DNA of 64,000 nucleotides from Zeaxanthinibacter sp. PT1 (GCF_028464225.1 NZ_JAQPCN010000001.1:1-64000), one strand, 5' to 3'; numbered from the stretch's first letter, positions 21,540-31,004 are shown. The notes: a model not told the origin generated them from the sequence alone. Numbers and translations are program-made.

Positions 21540-21589
21540 ACCAAGTTCCCGGTAGTATATAATTTTGAACATGACAACCAACCATTGGC

Positions 21590-22699
21590 ATGAAAGACCT
21601 GCCCAAACCCGATAAACGAGAGCGATACCCCTTGAAATACAGGGGGACCAAATGCCTTAATTGCGGGCACCCATTGGATATCAGCGACCGTTACTGCCCA
21701 CAGTGCTCCCAGGCTAATAACAACAAGAAACGAACTTTAGTCAATTATATAGAGGAATTCTTCAACACTGTAGTTGCCTATGACTCCCGGCTGCTCAGAA
21801 CGCTATCAGCCATGTTGCTGCATCCCGGGAAAATTACCAGGGAATACCTGGAGGGTAAACGCATGACGTACACCAATCCCTTCCGCTTCCTCTTAAGCCT
21901 CAGCATAATATATTTTTTACTGCTTAGCATGGGCAGCAATCTGGACACCCTGGACGCGAAAGGAAATAATGACACTCCCAATCAAAACGCCACCAATACT
22001 CCTCTAGTGGGAGACGCAGTTAAAGCGTCGTCAAAAGACTCGGTCATAACCTGGCAAAACCCACAAGGTTTTGTACTGTTTTCGGATAAAAAAGATTCGA
22101 TGATCGCATCGTCTCCTGCTTTGCATTATGAACAGCTTGCCACCGATGAATTCTGGGAGCGCATTTTTAAAAAAACCGAGTTTTATCTTTCCCTTATTCG
22201 GTATCACGATTTAAAGCATTATGATGAGATAGGTCGCATAATCAATATCCCGGAGTCAGGAGAAGACAAAAGCAGCTTTGCTATTGCCAGGAGCATTAAC
22301 AGGGTGAAAAATTCCCCGGGAAGTTTCCTCAACGCTATTTTAGGACGGCTGCCATTCGCTACTTTTTTCTTCCTGCCGGTCTTCGCTATATTCATTCGGA
22401 TGGTATATATCAATAAAAGCTATACATACACCGATAATCTGATCTTCAGCTTCCATAATCAGTCACTTATGTTTATCTTGCTCACTATTAGTTTTTTGGC
22501 GGATAAGATTTTTAGTATTTCCACTGCCGGGTTTGCTTTGCTCATATTTACTTTGTACCTGTACAAAGCCATGAGGACTTTCTACGGTGATGGAAGACTT
22601 AAAACAATATTAAAATTTCTACTGCTAAATACGATTTTTATAATTTTGTCAGGCATTGGGGCTCTTGCCCTGCTTCTGGGAAGCGCCTTCACTTATTAG
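21590..22699 (+). CDS. DUF3667 membrane protein with N-terminal zinc ribbon
   Basis: A 369-residue protein. Residues 22-39 carry C-x2-C-x10-C-x2-C (Cys22, 25, 36, 39), a small zinc ribbon. 'RTLVNYIEEFFNTV', 'LLRTLSAMLLHPGKITREYLEGKRMTYTNPFRFLL' (read in parts) is the DUF3667 signature, ending in a first membrane helix near residue 105. A polar, charged insert of about 150 residues follows, then four more hydrophobic helices toward the C-terminus. The family is widespread in Bacteroidota and has no known function. It is followed after nine bases by apaG, and may be co-transcribed with it. Confidence 0.85.
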   Translation: MKDLPKPDKRERYPLKYRGTKCLNCGHPLDISDRYCPQCSQANNNKKRTLVNYIEEFFNTVVAYDSRLLRTLSAMLLHPGKITREYLEGKRMTYTNPFRFLLSLSIIYFLLLSMGSNLDTLDAKGNNDTPNQNATNTPLVGDAVKASSKDSVITWQNPQGFVLFSDKKDSMIASSPALHYEQLATDEFWERIFKKTEFYLSLIRYHDLKHYDEIGRIINIPESGEDKSSFAIARSINRVKNSPGSFLNAILGRLPFATFFFLPVFAIFIRMVYINKSYTYTDNLIFSFHNQSLMFILLTISFLADKIFSISTAGFALLIFTLYLYKAMRTFYGDGRLKTILKFLLLNTIFIILSGIGALALLLGSAFTY

Positions 22700-22708
22700 A
22701 GACACGTC

Positions 22709-23095
22709 ATGATTACACAGGTAACCAAAGGGATTAAGATTTCCGTGACCACGAGTTTTGAGGGTACTTTCTTCAAAAACTACAAGATGCACTTTGCCTT
22801 TGGCTATACCATTACCATTGAGAACCAAAGCAAAGATTCTGTACAACTGACCTCGAGGCACTGGAAGATATACGATGCCCTGAACGATTTTGAGATCCTT
22901 GACGGGGAGGGTGTTATCGGGAAAAAACCGGTGATCAAACCCGGTGAATCCCATACCTATAGTTCGGGTTGTCTTTTGGCCTCTCCTATCGGGGCGATGA
23001 AGGGACATTACAATATGGTGAACTTCAGTTCTACCGAGAAATTCAGGGTATATGTCCCCACCTTTAAATTCAGCGCACCTTTTGCCCTGAACTAA
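22709..23095 (+). CDS. apaG: ApaG family protein
   Basis: A 128-residue single-domain protein with the ApaG fold of an Fn3-like beta sandwich: 'MITQVTKGIKISVTTSFEG' at the start, 'FGYTITIENQSKDSVQLTSRHWKI' (read in parts), 'GVIGKKPVIKPGESHTYSSGC' and 'GAMKGHYNMVN'. Family members are linked to Co/Mg homeostasis or bind nucleotides; the biochemical role is not settled. Length and all core motifs are standard. It is cytosolic, with no signal. Confidence 0.93.
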   Translation: MITQVTKGIKISVTTSFEGTFFKNYKMHFAFGYTITIENQSKDSVQLTSRHWKIYDALNDFEILDGEGVIGKKPVIKPGESHTYSSGCLLASPIGAMKGHYNMVNFSSTEKFRVYVPTFKFSAPFALN

Positions 23096-23141
23096 CCCCC
23101 CATTTATAACGTTATAGTTTTCTATTCCCTACATGATTTAA

Positions 23142-23149
23142 TACCTTTG
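23142..23149 (+). promoter_or_regulatory. -7 box TACCTTTG of pruA
   Basis: An exact TAnnTTTG match 31 bases before ATG 23180. Confidence 0.45.
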
Positions 23150-23179
23150 CTGGAATTTTAATCAAAAATAACAGCAATT

Positions 23180-24811
23180 ATGGGTAAAGGATTTTTTAAT
23201 GTCCCGGTAGCAGTAAATGAACCTGTTAGGACATATGAGCCCGGGAGTTCCGAAAGGGAATCCGTGCTTCAGCAATATAAGGAGTATTACAATAGCCAGG
23301 TAGAGGTTCCTCTCTACATTGGAGGCAAAGAAATAAAAACGGGGAATACCGCAGATATGGCACCCCCACATGACCATAAACACGTGGTCGGTAAATATCA
23401 TAAAGCAGAAAAGAAACACGTAGAATCTGCTATTTCTGAAGCCTTGAAAGCCAGGGAATCATGGGCAGCACTTAGCTGGGAACAGCGCGCTTCAATTTTC
23501 CTGAAAGCAGCCGCATTGATTTCTGGTCCTTACCGCGACAAGCTGAATGCTTCTACCATGATCGCTCAATCAAAAAACATCTACCAGGCAGAAATAGACG
23601 CCGCCTGCGAATTGATCGATTTCTTAACTTTTAACGTGGAGTATATGGCTGAGATCTACAGCCAGCAACCGGAATCCTCTGAAGGAGTATGGAACCGCGT
23701 GGAATACCGTCCTTTAGAAGGATTCGTCTACGCCGTAACTCCATTCAACTTTACAGCCATTGCAGGTAACCTTCCAACCAGTGCAGCACTCATGGGGAAC
23801 GTAGTCGTTTGGAAACCCAGTGACCACCAGATCTTTTCCGCCAAAGTAGTGATGGACGTCTTTAAGGAAGCCGGAGTTCCTGACGGGGTGATCAACGTAG
23901 TGTATGGTGAACCGGAAATGATAACCGATACCGTCCTGGCCAGCCCGGATTTTACAGGTATTCACTTTACTGGATCCACCACAGTATTTAAAGATATCTG
24001 GAGAAAGATCGGCAACAATATAGACCGTTATAAGACCTATCCAAGGATCGTTGGTGAGACCGGCGGTAAGGATTACATTATTGCGCACCCAACAGCAGAT
24101 GCTCAACAGGTGGCCACTGCAATTACAAGGGGCGCTTTCGAATTCCAGGGACAGAAATGCAGCGCAGCCTCCAGGGTTTACCTGCCAAAGTCGACCGCAC
24201 AAGATATCCTTGACCGGGTAAAAAAGGATGTAGAATCCTTTAAACCTGCAGGTTCACCTGAAGATATGGGTAACTTTATTACAGCGGTTATACACGAAGG
24301 AGCATTTGACAAACTTGCATCGTATATAGATCAGGCAAAGAAAGACGATAATGCAGAAGTAGTTATAGGAGGTAGTTACGATAAGTCTAAAGGTTATTTT
24401 ATAGATCCAACGGTCATCGTCACCACGGATCCTAAATATACCACCATGGAAACTGAACTCTTCGGACCCGTGGTCACCGTATATGTTTACGAGGACAAGG
24501 ACTGGAGCAAAACCCTGAAGCTTGTTGATGAAACATCAATCTACGGACTGACAGGTGCGGTAATTTCCGCAGATCGTTATTCGATCGCTGAGGCTACCAA
24601 AGTACTGGAGAACAGTGCCGGGAATTTCTACATCAATGACAAGCCAACAGGGGCAGTTGTCGGGCAACAACCCTTTGGAGGGGCACGTGCTTCAGGTACT
24701 AATGACAAGGCCGGTTCTGCACAGAACCTGCTGCGTTGGGTATCTCCGAGACTCATCAAAGAAACCTTTGTTACGCCTGTGGATTACCGCTACCCTTTCT
24801 TAGGCGAATAA
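23180..24811 (+). CDS. pruA: L-glutamate gamma-semialdehyde dehydrogenase (P5C dehydrogenase)
   Basis: A 543-residue cytosolic NAD-dependent enzyme that oxidises glutamate semialdehyde to glutamate, the second step of proline breakdown. The start 'MGKGFFNVPVAVNEPV' and 'GGKEIKTGNT' match the eukaryote-like P5CDH branch used by Bacteroidota. Catalytic parts are 'AVTPFNFTAIAGNLP', 'ITRGAFEFQGQKCSAASR' with catalytic Cys327, 'GETGGKDYIIAHP' with the general-base Glu, and 'TGAVVGQQPFGGARASGTNDKAG'. It stands alone with its own -7 box and a strong terminator; proline dehydrogenase (putA/fadM) is not in the window. Confidence 0.95.
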   Translation: MGKGFFNVPVAVNEPVRTYEPGSSERESVLQQYKEYYNSQVEVPLYIGGKEIKTGNTADMAPPHDHKHVVGKYHKAEKKHVESAISEALKARESWAALSWEQRASIFLKAAALISGPYRDKLNASTMIAQSKNIYQAEIDAACELIDFLTFNVEYMAEIYSQQPESSEGVWNRVEYRPLEGFVYAVTPFNFTAIAGNLPTSAALMGNVVVWKPSDHQIFSAKVVMDVFKEAGVPDGVINVVYGEPEMITDTVLASPDFTGIHFTGSTTVFKDIWRKIGNNIDRYKTYPRIVGETGGKDYIIAHPTADAQQVATAITRGAFEFQGQKCSAASRVYLPKSTAQDILDRVKKDVESFKPAGSPEDMGNFITAVIHEGAFDKLASYIDQAKKDDNAEVVIGGSYDKSKGYFIDPTVIVTTDPKYTTMETELFGPVVTVYVYEDKDWSKTLKLVDETSIYGLTGAVISADRYSIAEATKVLENSAGNFYINDKPTGAVVGQQPFGGARASGTNDKAGSAQNLLRWVSPRLIKETFVTPVDYRYPFLGE

Positions 24812-24847
24812 TCACACCGGGAACAGGTCTCTGAGCTGTAATATATC

Positions 24848-24880
24848 AAAGCCTTATTATCATTTGGATAATAAGGCTTT
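24848..24880 (+). terminator. Terminator after pruA
   Basis: A perfect 14-bp stem (AAAGCCTTATTATC / GATAATAAGGCTTT) with an atttg loop, followed by gttttt, 36 bases after the pruA stop. Confidence 0.85.
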
Positions 24881-24958
24881 GTTTTTCAGCGTTATAAACT
24901 TAAAGATTTTGTAACTTTAAATGAAAGCAACCAGAATCTGAACCTTAATAGAGATCTT

Positions 24959-25087
24959 ATGGACAGCAAAACGACCAAAAAAATCTATTCCCGGGGGTTG
25001 GTATTTCTGTACTCTCGTTATCGCCAGTGGTTAAGTAAATACGCTGCTCGTTGCAGGAGCACCTATTACCAGATGCTAGCATTGTAA
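24959..25087 (+). CDS. Possible small basic protein (42 aa)
   Basis: An open frame of 42 codons from ATG 24959 to TAA 25085-25087. The product is rich in Arg, Lys and Tyr (KKIYSRGLVFLYSRYRQWL, then KYAARCRSTYYQML), predicts as one amphipathic helix, and would have a high pI. It begins after the pruA terminator, 40 bases downstream of a TAACTTTA sequence close to the -7 consensus, and ends three bases before the end of rsmG on the other strand. That fits a real short gene squeezed between two others, but at 42 codons chance cannot be ruled out. No family recognised. Confidence 0.35.
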   Translation: MDSKTTKKIYSRGLVFLYSRYRQWLSKYAARCRSTYYQMLAL

Positions 25088-25090
25088 CAT

Positions 25091-25726
25091 TCAGGGCTTA
25101 TACTTCATTGGCAGGTAGACCACTTTCTTAGTGTCAAAAAATGGCTCATCAAAGTACTGGTCTAGGTTGTATATTTGTGCCGTTTTATACGGTTTCAATT
25201 CTTCGGATAAGTCCCCGCCTTTTAAATACAGTATCCCATTTTTCAGTTCGTGAACAGATTGTTTCGCTATACGGCCACGAACCCAGTTCACGAAAGTAGG
25301 CATAGCAGCTACTGCCCTGCTCACGATAAAATCGAACTGTGTATCCAGCTCTTCTACCCTGCAATGCCGGGTCTGCACATTCTTAAGACCTAAGCCCTGA
25401 ACCACCTCGTCCACAACCTTGATCTTCTTACCTATGGCATCGACCAAGGTAAACTGTGTTTCCGGAAAGGCGATAGCCAAAGGGATACCGGGAAATCCGC
25501 CTCCGGTACCTACATCCAGTACTTTAGCTCCCGGTTTAAATGAAATAAGCTTGGCAATACCGAGGGAATGAAGCACATGCCTCAGGTAGAGCTCGTCAAT
25601 ATCTTTCCTGGATACTACGTTGATCTTCAGGTTCCAATCCTGGTATAGTGCTTCCAGTTCCCTGAATTGTTGTTGCTGTGTTTCGTTAAATTGTTCAAAA
25701 TATTTAAAGACTATATCCGCCTGCAT
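25091..25726 (-). CDS. rsmG: 16S rRNA (guanine-N7)-methyltransferase RsmG
   Basis: A 211-residue SAM enzyme that methylates N7 of G527 in 16S rRNA. Motifs are 'WNLKINVVSRKDIDELYLRHVLHSL' (read in parts; the RsmG start), the SAM loop 'KVLDVGTGGGFPGIPLAIAFP', 'TLVDAIGKKIKVVDEV', and 'FDFIVSRAVAAMPTFVNWV'. The length is standard. It is divergent from the desaturase gene, and a TACTTTTG box on its strand lies 21-28 bases upstream. Confidence 0.95.
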   Translation of the reverse strand: MQADIVFKYFEQFNETQQQQFRELEALYQDWNLKINVVSRKDIDELYLRHVLHSLGIAKLISFKPGAKVLDVGTGGGFPGIPLAIAFPETQFTLVDAIGKKIKVVDEVVQGLGLKNVQTRHCRVEELDTQFDFIVSRAVAAMPTFVNWVRGRIAKQSVHELKNGILYLKGGDLSEELKPYKTAQIYNLDQYFDEPFFDTKKVVYLPMKYKP

Positions 25727-25746
25727 GCTTACCTTTGTGTTTTTGG

Positions 25747-25754
25747 CAAAAGTA
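25747..25754 (-). promoter_or_regulatory. -7 box of rsmG
   Basis: CAAAAGTA on the plus strand, i.e. TACTTTTG on the minus strand. A plus-strand TACCTTTG at 25730-25737, possibly serving the desaturase, overlaps the region where this promoter would start transcription. Confidence 0.4.
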
Positions 25755-25834
25755 CGACAATCGATAAGAGATATTAAAAGTTTGTATTTTGCGTTTTATT
25801 ATAAAGACCCCAAGATCTTTTAACAATACAGAAT

Positions 25835-26938
25835 ATGAAAACTTCACCTGTAAGGTTCTCCCGTAACGATTCCGCACAATTTTTCAGAACATTAAACAGA
25901 AGGGTTAACGCCTATTTCAAAGAAAATAAAATCAAAAAGACCGGGAACTGGCAACTGCACCTGAAGACCGCGGTCATGTTCGGGCTTTTCCTGGCCCCGT
26001 ATTTCCTGATGCTTACCCTTAACCTCCCAACCTGGGCCAATCTACTACTCACAATCACCATGGGAGTAGGAATGGCAGGGGTTGGAATGAACGTCATGCA
26101 CGACGGGAACCACGGGTCATATTCCAGTAAGAAATGGCTGAACAAATTAATGGGGAGCAGTATCTATATCCTGGCAGGGAACGTTTACAACTGGCAGGTA
26201 CAACACAATGTGTTGCACCACACTTATACGAACATCCACGAGCATGATGAGGACCTTGAAGCCGGACGCATATTGCGATTCTCCAAACATGCCCCCTGGC
26301 ATCGTTTTCATAAATTTCAGCATTACTATTCTATCTTCCTCTATGGCCTGCTGACCTTTAACTGGGCCATCACTACAGATTTTATGCAGATGTACCGTTA
26401 CACCAAAAGAAAACTGGCTTACGGTAAATTCCCAAACCCATTTTTAAACTGGAGTGTTCTTGTGGTCACCAAACTGATCTATATCACCATCTGGATTGTT
26501 CTCCCGATGTTGCTGATGGAAATCGCGTGGTGGAAAGTACTGATAGGATTCTTCCTGATGCACTATGTCGCGGGTGTAATCCTCAGTGTGGTCTTTCAAC
26601 TGGCACACGTAGTTGACGAAGCCGAAACACCCTTACCCGAACAAGATGGCTCTATGAAGAACACCTGGGCTATCCACCAGTTATTCACCACGGTGAACTT
26701 TGGAACCAAGAACAGGATAGTGAATTGGTTTACGGGCGGCCTGAATCACCAGGTAGAGCACCATATCTTCCCAAACATTAGCCATATTCATTACACAAAA
26801 ATCGCTGAAATTGTGAAAGAAACGGCGAACGAGTTTAATTTACCCTATAACGAATACAAAACTACCAGAAAAGCCATAATTTCGCACTTCAAGCATTTAA
26901 AAGAATTGGGTAAAAGGCCTGCATTACTGCACACCTAA
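25835..26938 (+). CDS. Membrane fatty acid (acyl-CoA/lipid) desaturase
   Basis: A 367-residue integral membrane di-iron desaturase. The three histidine boxes are complete: HDGNH at residues 89-93, HNVLHH at 124-129 and HQVEHH at 305-310, with four hydrophobic spans placed between them (FGLFLAPYFLMLTLNL, TWANLLLTITMGVGMAGVG, and two near residues 210-250). The HQVEHH third box, with Gln at its second position, is typical of front-end and linoleoyl-CoA-type desaturases, although there is no fused cytochrome b5 domain. The exact double-bond position cannot be read from sequence. The aminotransferase follows after 12 bases, probably on the same transcript. Confidence 0.9.
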   Translation: MKTSPVRFSRNDSAQFFRTLNRRVNAYFKENKIKKTGNWQLHLKTAVMFGLFLAPYFLMLTLNLPTWANLLLTITMGVGMAGVGMNVMHDGNHGSYSSKKWLNKLMGSSIYILAGNVYNWQVQHNVLHHTYTNIHEHDEDLEAGRILRFSKHAPWHRFHKFQHYYSIFLYGLLTFNWAITTDFMQMYRYTKRKLAYGKFPNPFLNWSVLVVTKLIYITIWIVLPMLLMEIAWWKVLIGFFLMHYVAGVILSVVFQLAHVVDEAETPLPEQDGSMKNTWAIHQLFTTVNFGTKNRIVNWFTGGLNHQVEHHIFPNISHIHYTKIAEIVKETANEFNLPYNEYKTTRKAIISHFKHLKELGKRPALLHT

Positions 26939-26950
26939 AGTTAACACAGC

Positions 26951-28135
26951 ATGAAGAACGCGCTTTCCGAAAGAATTAATAACATGGCAACCTCGGCCAC
27001 CCTGGCTATGGCTGCAAAAGCGAGAGAATTAAGAAACCAAGGAAAAGACATCATCGGGCTCAGCCTGGGTGAACCGGATTTCAACATTCCCGATTTTATT
27101 AAGGAAGCTGCAAAACAGGCCGTAGACGATAACTACAGCAGCTACTCCCCAGTGGATGGCTATGGAGACTTGAAACAGGCCATTTCCAACAAATTTAAGC
27201 GCGATAATAACCTGGATTATGACCTCTCGCAGATCGTAGTCTCTACCGGGGCAAAGCAATCCCTGGCCAATGTGGCCATGGTGATGTTAAACCAAGGAGA
27301 CGAGGTGATTCTTCCCGCTCCTTACTGGGTGAGCTACAGCGACATTGTAAAGCTTGCAGAAGGAGTACCGGTAGAGGTTCCTACCAGTATTGAAAATGAT
27401 TTTAAGATGACGCCCTACCAACTGGAAGCGGCCATCACTCCAAAGACCAAGATGATCTGGTTTAGTTCTCCTTGTAACCCCAGTGGTTCGGTTTACAGCC
27501 AGGAAGAACTACAAGGACTTGCAGAGGTACTCAGGAAACACCCTGGTATCTATGTGGTCTCTGATGAGATCTATGAACATATTAATTTCAGGGGAGGTCA
27601 TGTAAGCATAGCCGGGATAGAAGGCATGTACGATCGTACTATTACCGTTAATGGTGTCTCCAAGGCATTTGCTATGACCGGCTGGAGGATCGGGTACATC
27701 GGTGCACCGGACTGGATCGCAAAGGCCTGTACCAAGTTCCAGGGTCAGATCACCAGCGGGGCAAACGCGATTGCTCAGCGCGCCACCATAGCAGCCCTCG
27801 AAGCTCCTGTGAGCAAGATCCAGTTCATGATAGACGAGTTCCACCAGCGCAGGGACCTTATACTCTCCTTACTTGGGGAGATAGAAGGGTTTGCCCTCAA
27901 CGTGCCTGAAGGAGCTTTTTATGTATTCCCAAACATTTCTGCCTTCTTCGGAAAAACGTTAAAAGGCCAGAAGATTGAGAATGCATCGGATTTTGCGCTT
28001 TACCTCTTAGAGCATGCAAACGTGGCTACCGTGACAGGGGAAGCTTTCGGAAACCCGAATTGCATCCGTATTTCCTATGCCGCTTCTACCGATGAGATCA
28101 GGGAAGCTGTAGCCAGGATTAAAGCTGTCCTATAA
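26951..28135 (+). CDS. PLP-dependent aminotransferase, aspartate aminotransferase-like (class I)
   Basis: A 394-residue fold-type I aminotransferase. Visible features are 'GLSLGEPDFNIPDFI', 'YSPVDGYGDLKQAI', 'STGAKQSLANV', 'PAPYWVSYSDIV', 'PCNPSGSVYSQEEL', 'VVSDEIYEHI' (Asp binds the pyridine nitrogen), 'VNGVSKAFAMTGWRIGYIG' with the Schiff-base Lys238, and 'NCIRISYAAS' with the substrate-carboxylate Arg. This set matches subgroup Ib aspartate aminotransferases (aspC/aatA type), which often also accept glutamate or prephenate. Length is standard. It probably shares a transcript with the desaturase; a functional link is not obvious. Confidence 0.92.
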   Translation: MKNALSERINNMATSATLAMAAKARELRNQGKDIIGLSLGEPDFNIPDFIKEAAKQAVDDNYSSYSPVDGYGDLKQAISNKFKRDNNLDYDLSQIVVSTGAKQSLANVAMVMLNQGDEVILPAPYWVSYSDIVKLAEGVPVEVPTSIENDFKMTPYQLEAAITPKTKMIWFSSPCNPSGSVYSQEELQGLAEVLRKHPGIYVVSDEIYEHINFRGGHVSIAGIEGMYDRTITVNGVSKAFAMTGWRIGYIGAPDWIAKACTKFQGQITSGANAIAQRATIAALEAPVSKIQFMIDEFHQRRDLILSLLGEIEGFALNVPEGAFYVFPNISAFFGKTLKGQKIENASDFALYLLEHANVATVTGEAFGNPNCIRISYAASTDEIREAVARIKAVL

Positions 28136-28162
28136 CAACCATTTAAGTTTATCGGGGTATCA

Positions 28163-29653
28163 TTAGGTCCTCTTCCAGAAGTAAGGAGTGAAGAGGATAA
28201 GTACCGTGAAAAGTTCCAGCCTACCGGCCAGCATCAGGAACCCACACCACCATTTCCCTAAGACAGGCAGGCTGTTGAAATTACTCAGCGGGTTCAGGGT
28301 TCCAAAGGCAGGACCTACATTCCCCAGGGAGGAAACAGCACCACCGATGGCCGTTACGAAGTCTAATCCCAATAAGCCCAGGACCAGGGCTCCCAGGATA
28401 AATAACATCATATACAAGGCGAAAAAGGCCACGATGTTGTATACAATTTGTTCGGAAACCGACTTCTCGTTATACCGTACAGGGATGATAGCATTGGGAT
28501 GCAGGGTCCTTTTAAATTCGAGCAAGCCATTTTTCAGGATCATAATATGACGCATTATCTTGATCCCCCCGGCGGTTGATCCGGCAGACCCTCCTGAGAA
28601 CATCAGCACAAAGAACAAAATGGTTAAGAAGGGTGTCCATGCCGTAAAGTCTGCGGTTACGAAACCGGTTGTTGTCACGACGGCGACCACCTGGAATAAG
28701 GCGTGCCTGAAGGCACTTTCCATCTCGCCGAAAAGCATAGGGTGGTAATCCGTCACCGCCATATTGGCTTTATAGTGTATTACTATTGCCGTAAGCACGG
28801 TGACCAGCCCAATAAATACCATGTAGGCTTTAAATTCTTCATCCTTCAGCACCTTTTGCACTTTACCTTTAAACGCGAAATAACTCAATACAAAGTTACT
28901 CCCCGCTAAAATCATAAAAAATATAATGATGTATTGTATCAGGGGCTGGTCATTCCAGTAAGCGATACTGGCGTTCTTGGTGGAGAATCCCCCGGTAGAC
29001 AAGGTAGCCAGCGAATGGTTGATGGCATCAAAAAATGTCATCCCCGCAGCCTTGAGCAGTATGGTCTCTGCTACGGTATACCCAAAATAGATCAGCCAGA
29101 GACGCTTTGCGGTGTCGGTAATCCTTGGATGTAATTTATCTCCACTGGGGCCCGGAGCTTCGGCTGCAAAGAGCTGCATCCCTCCTATCCCGAGTAAGGG
29201 CAGTATGGCTATGGCCAGTACAATGATCCCCATCCCTCCTATCCAATGGGTAAGACTACGCCAGAAGAGGATACCCTCCGGCAGGCTTTCAATATCGTCC
29301 AGTATAGAAGCCCCGGTAGTTGTATACCCCGAAATGGTTTCAAAAAATGCATTAGTTACTGAGGGGATAGCCCCGGAAAACAAATAAGGCAGTACCCCGG
29401 AAGCCGACATGATCAACCACCCAAAGGTGACAATAATATAACCCTCTTTGCGGTTCACCTCTTTTTTATGACCCCGTGTGTAAAACATCCCAACCACTCC
29501 TACAAGTACGGTCACTATGGCTGCCAGGGTAATATCTAAAGTTACTCCGTCCTCATAGATACCGCTGACCAGGGCTGCCAACAACATAAAGGAACCGTTG
29601 CAGAGCAACAGCAATCCCATGAGGTGAATAATGATCCGAAGGTTCAGGTGCAT
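28163..29653 (-). CDS. trkH: Trk potassium uptake system membrane subunit TrkH
   Basis: A 496-residue potassium channel-like subunit with four M1-P-M2 repeats in the inner membrane. Selectivity-filter regions are visible: 'FFETISGYTTTGASIL', 'SLATLSTGGFSTKNASI', 'VVAVVTTTGFVTADF' and 'AVSSLGNVGPAFGTL'. 'MFSGGSAGSTAGGIKIMRHI' is the conserved gate loop. The length is normal (about 480-500). It follows trkA by one base, forming a two-gene transport operon on the minus strand. Confidence 0.96.
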   Translation of the reverse strand: MHLNLRIIIHLMGLLLLCNGSFMLLAALVSGIYEDGVTLDITLAAIVTVLVGVVGMFYTRGHKKEVNRKEGYIIVTFGWLIMSASGVLPYLFSGAIPSVTNAFFETISGYTTTGASILDDIESLPEGILFWRSLTHWIGGMGIIVLAIAILPLLGIGGMQLFAAEAPGPSGDKLHPRITDTAKRLWLIYFGYTVAETILLKAAGMTFFDAINHSLATLSTGGFSTKNASIAYWNDQPLIQYIIIFFMILAGSNFVLSYFAFKGKVQKVLKDEEFKAYMVFIGLVTVLTAIVIHYKANMAVTDYHPMLFGEMESAFRHALFQVVAVVTTTGFVTADFTAWTPFLTILFFVLMFSGGSAGSTAGGIKIMRHIMILKNGLLEFKRTLHPNAIIPVRYNEKSVSEQIVYNIVAFFALYMMLFILGALVLGLLGLDFVTAIGGAVSSLGNVGPAFGTLNPLSNFNSLPVLGKWWCGFLMLAGRLELFTVLILFTPYFWKRT

Positions 29654-29654
29654 A

Positions 29655-31004
29655 TTAGAGAAAAAGCTTTTCTATTTTAGGGATTGCCCTGGGAAGGCAA
29701 CATACAACCACCCTGTCACCCGGGGTGATCCTGAAATTACCGAGGGCGATAATTCCCACCCCGTCGCGGATCACGCCGCCTATGATGGCCGACCGGGGAA
29801 AATCGAGTTCTTTGATAATATTCCCGGCTACTTCGGATTTAGGTTTCACTATAAATTCCAGTATTTCCGCATTCAGGTTATTCAATCTGGTCAGTGCAAC
29901 GACCTCACCTTTACGGATATGGCGGAAAATATGATTTGCCGCCAATAATTTTTTATTGATCAGTGTATCAACACCAATGCTCTGGGAAAGCTGGAAGTAA
30001 TCCATATTTTCGACCAGGGCGATAGTTTTCTTAATATTCCTGGACTTTGCCACCAGGCAAGACATAATATTGGTCTCAGAATTACCGGTAACCGCGATAA
30101 ATGCATCCATGGAATCAAGGCTCTCCTCATCCAGCAATTCTACATTTCGGCAATCCCCGTTAATGACTAGGGCATTGGGAAGGGAATCGGCAATTTCAAA
30201 AGCTTTTTCCTTACTCTTTTCGATCAGCTTAACATTAAACCTGTTACCGCAAAGATCGCGGGCTGTATTCAGTCCAACTTTACTTCCCCCAAGGATCATC
30301 ACGTTGCGGATCTCTTCTTTCTTTTTCCCCAAGAGTTTATAGAGTTCATCGACCCCTTTTTTATCTGTAATGAAATAGACCTGGTCCTCCTCGTTAAACA
30401 CCGTATCCCCCCTGGGTATCAGTGTATATTGTGTACCTCTCCGCTGCATAGCGATAGGCATAAAGTGAAGTTCCGGGAATATCTCCGCAGCCTCTTTAAC
30501 CATCTTGCCCACGAAAGGGGCTGTTTTGGGCAGGGATACCCCCAGCATAATGAGTGCTCCTTCTTCAAACTCGTAAGTATCGTTAAAGGCAGACTGATTC
30601 AGCAATAACTGTATCTCCGTAGCCGCCAGTTCTTCAGGCGAAATCAGCTCGTCGATTCCCAGCTGCTGGAATTTTATCAAATCCTTATGCTCAACGAATT
30701 CTGTATTAGAGATCCTCGCGATTGTTCTTTTACACCCCAATTGTTTGGCCAGCATACAAAGGGTGAGATTCGTTGTTTCGGATGCCGTAACCCCGATCAC
30801 TAAATCCGAACGGTCTACCTGTGCTTCCTGCAATACCGATACCGATGTGGCATCGCCTTTTAGCACCCTGATGTCCAGGTGGCTGTCTGCATAGGCAAGG
30901 CTTTCTTTACGGGTGTCTATCAGGGTAATGTCCTGGGATTCATATGAGAGAAGTTTTGCCAAATGAAATCCTACTTCACCAGCACCTGCGATAATAATCT
31001 TCAT
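29655..31004 (-). CDS. trkA: Trk system potassium transporter TrkA
   Basis: A 449-residue cytoplasmic nucleotide-binding gating subunit with two RCK halves. The first begins 'MKIIIAGAGEVGFHLAKLLS' with the GxGxxG NAD loop, 'LIDTRKESLAYAD' and 'VLKGDATSVSVL'; the second begins 'NVMILGGSKVGLNTARDL' near residue 230, with 'VINGDCRNVELL'. Each half ends in a TrkA-C domain. The length is standard. A promoter with both -7 and -33 elements is visible about 100 bases upstream. Confidence 0.96.
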   Translation of the reverse strand: MKIIIAGAGEVGFHLAKLLSYESQDITLIDTRKESLAYADSHLDIRVLKGDATSVSVLQEAQVDRSDLVIGVTASETTNLTLCMLAKQLGCKRTIARISNTEFVEHKDLIKFQQLGIDELISPEELAATEIQLLLNQSAFNDTYEFEEGALIMLGVSLPKTAPFVGKMVKEAAEIFPELHFMPIAMQRRGTQYTLIPRGDTVFNEEDQVYFITDKKGVDELYKLLGKKKEEIRNVMILGGSKVGLNTARDLCGNRFNVKLIEKSKEKAFEIADSLPNALVINGDCRNVELLDEESLDSMDAFIAVTGNSETNIMSCLVAKSRNIKKTIALVENMDYFQLSQSIGVDTLINKKLLAANHIFRHIRKGEVVALTRLNNLNAEILEFIVKPKSEVAGNIIKELDFPRSAIIGGVIRDGVGIIALGNFRITPGDRVVVCCLPRAIPKIEKLFL

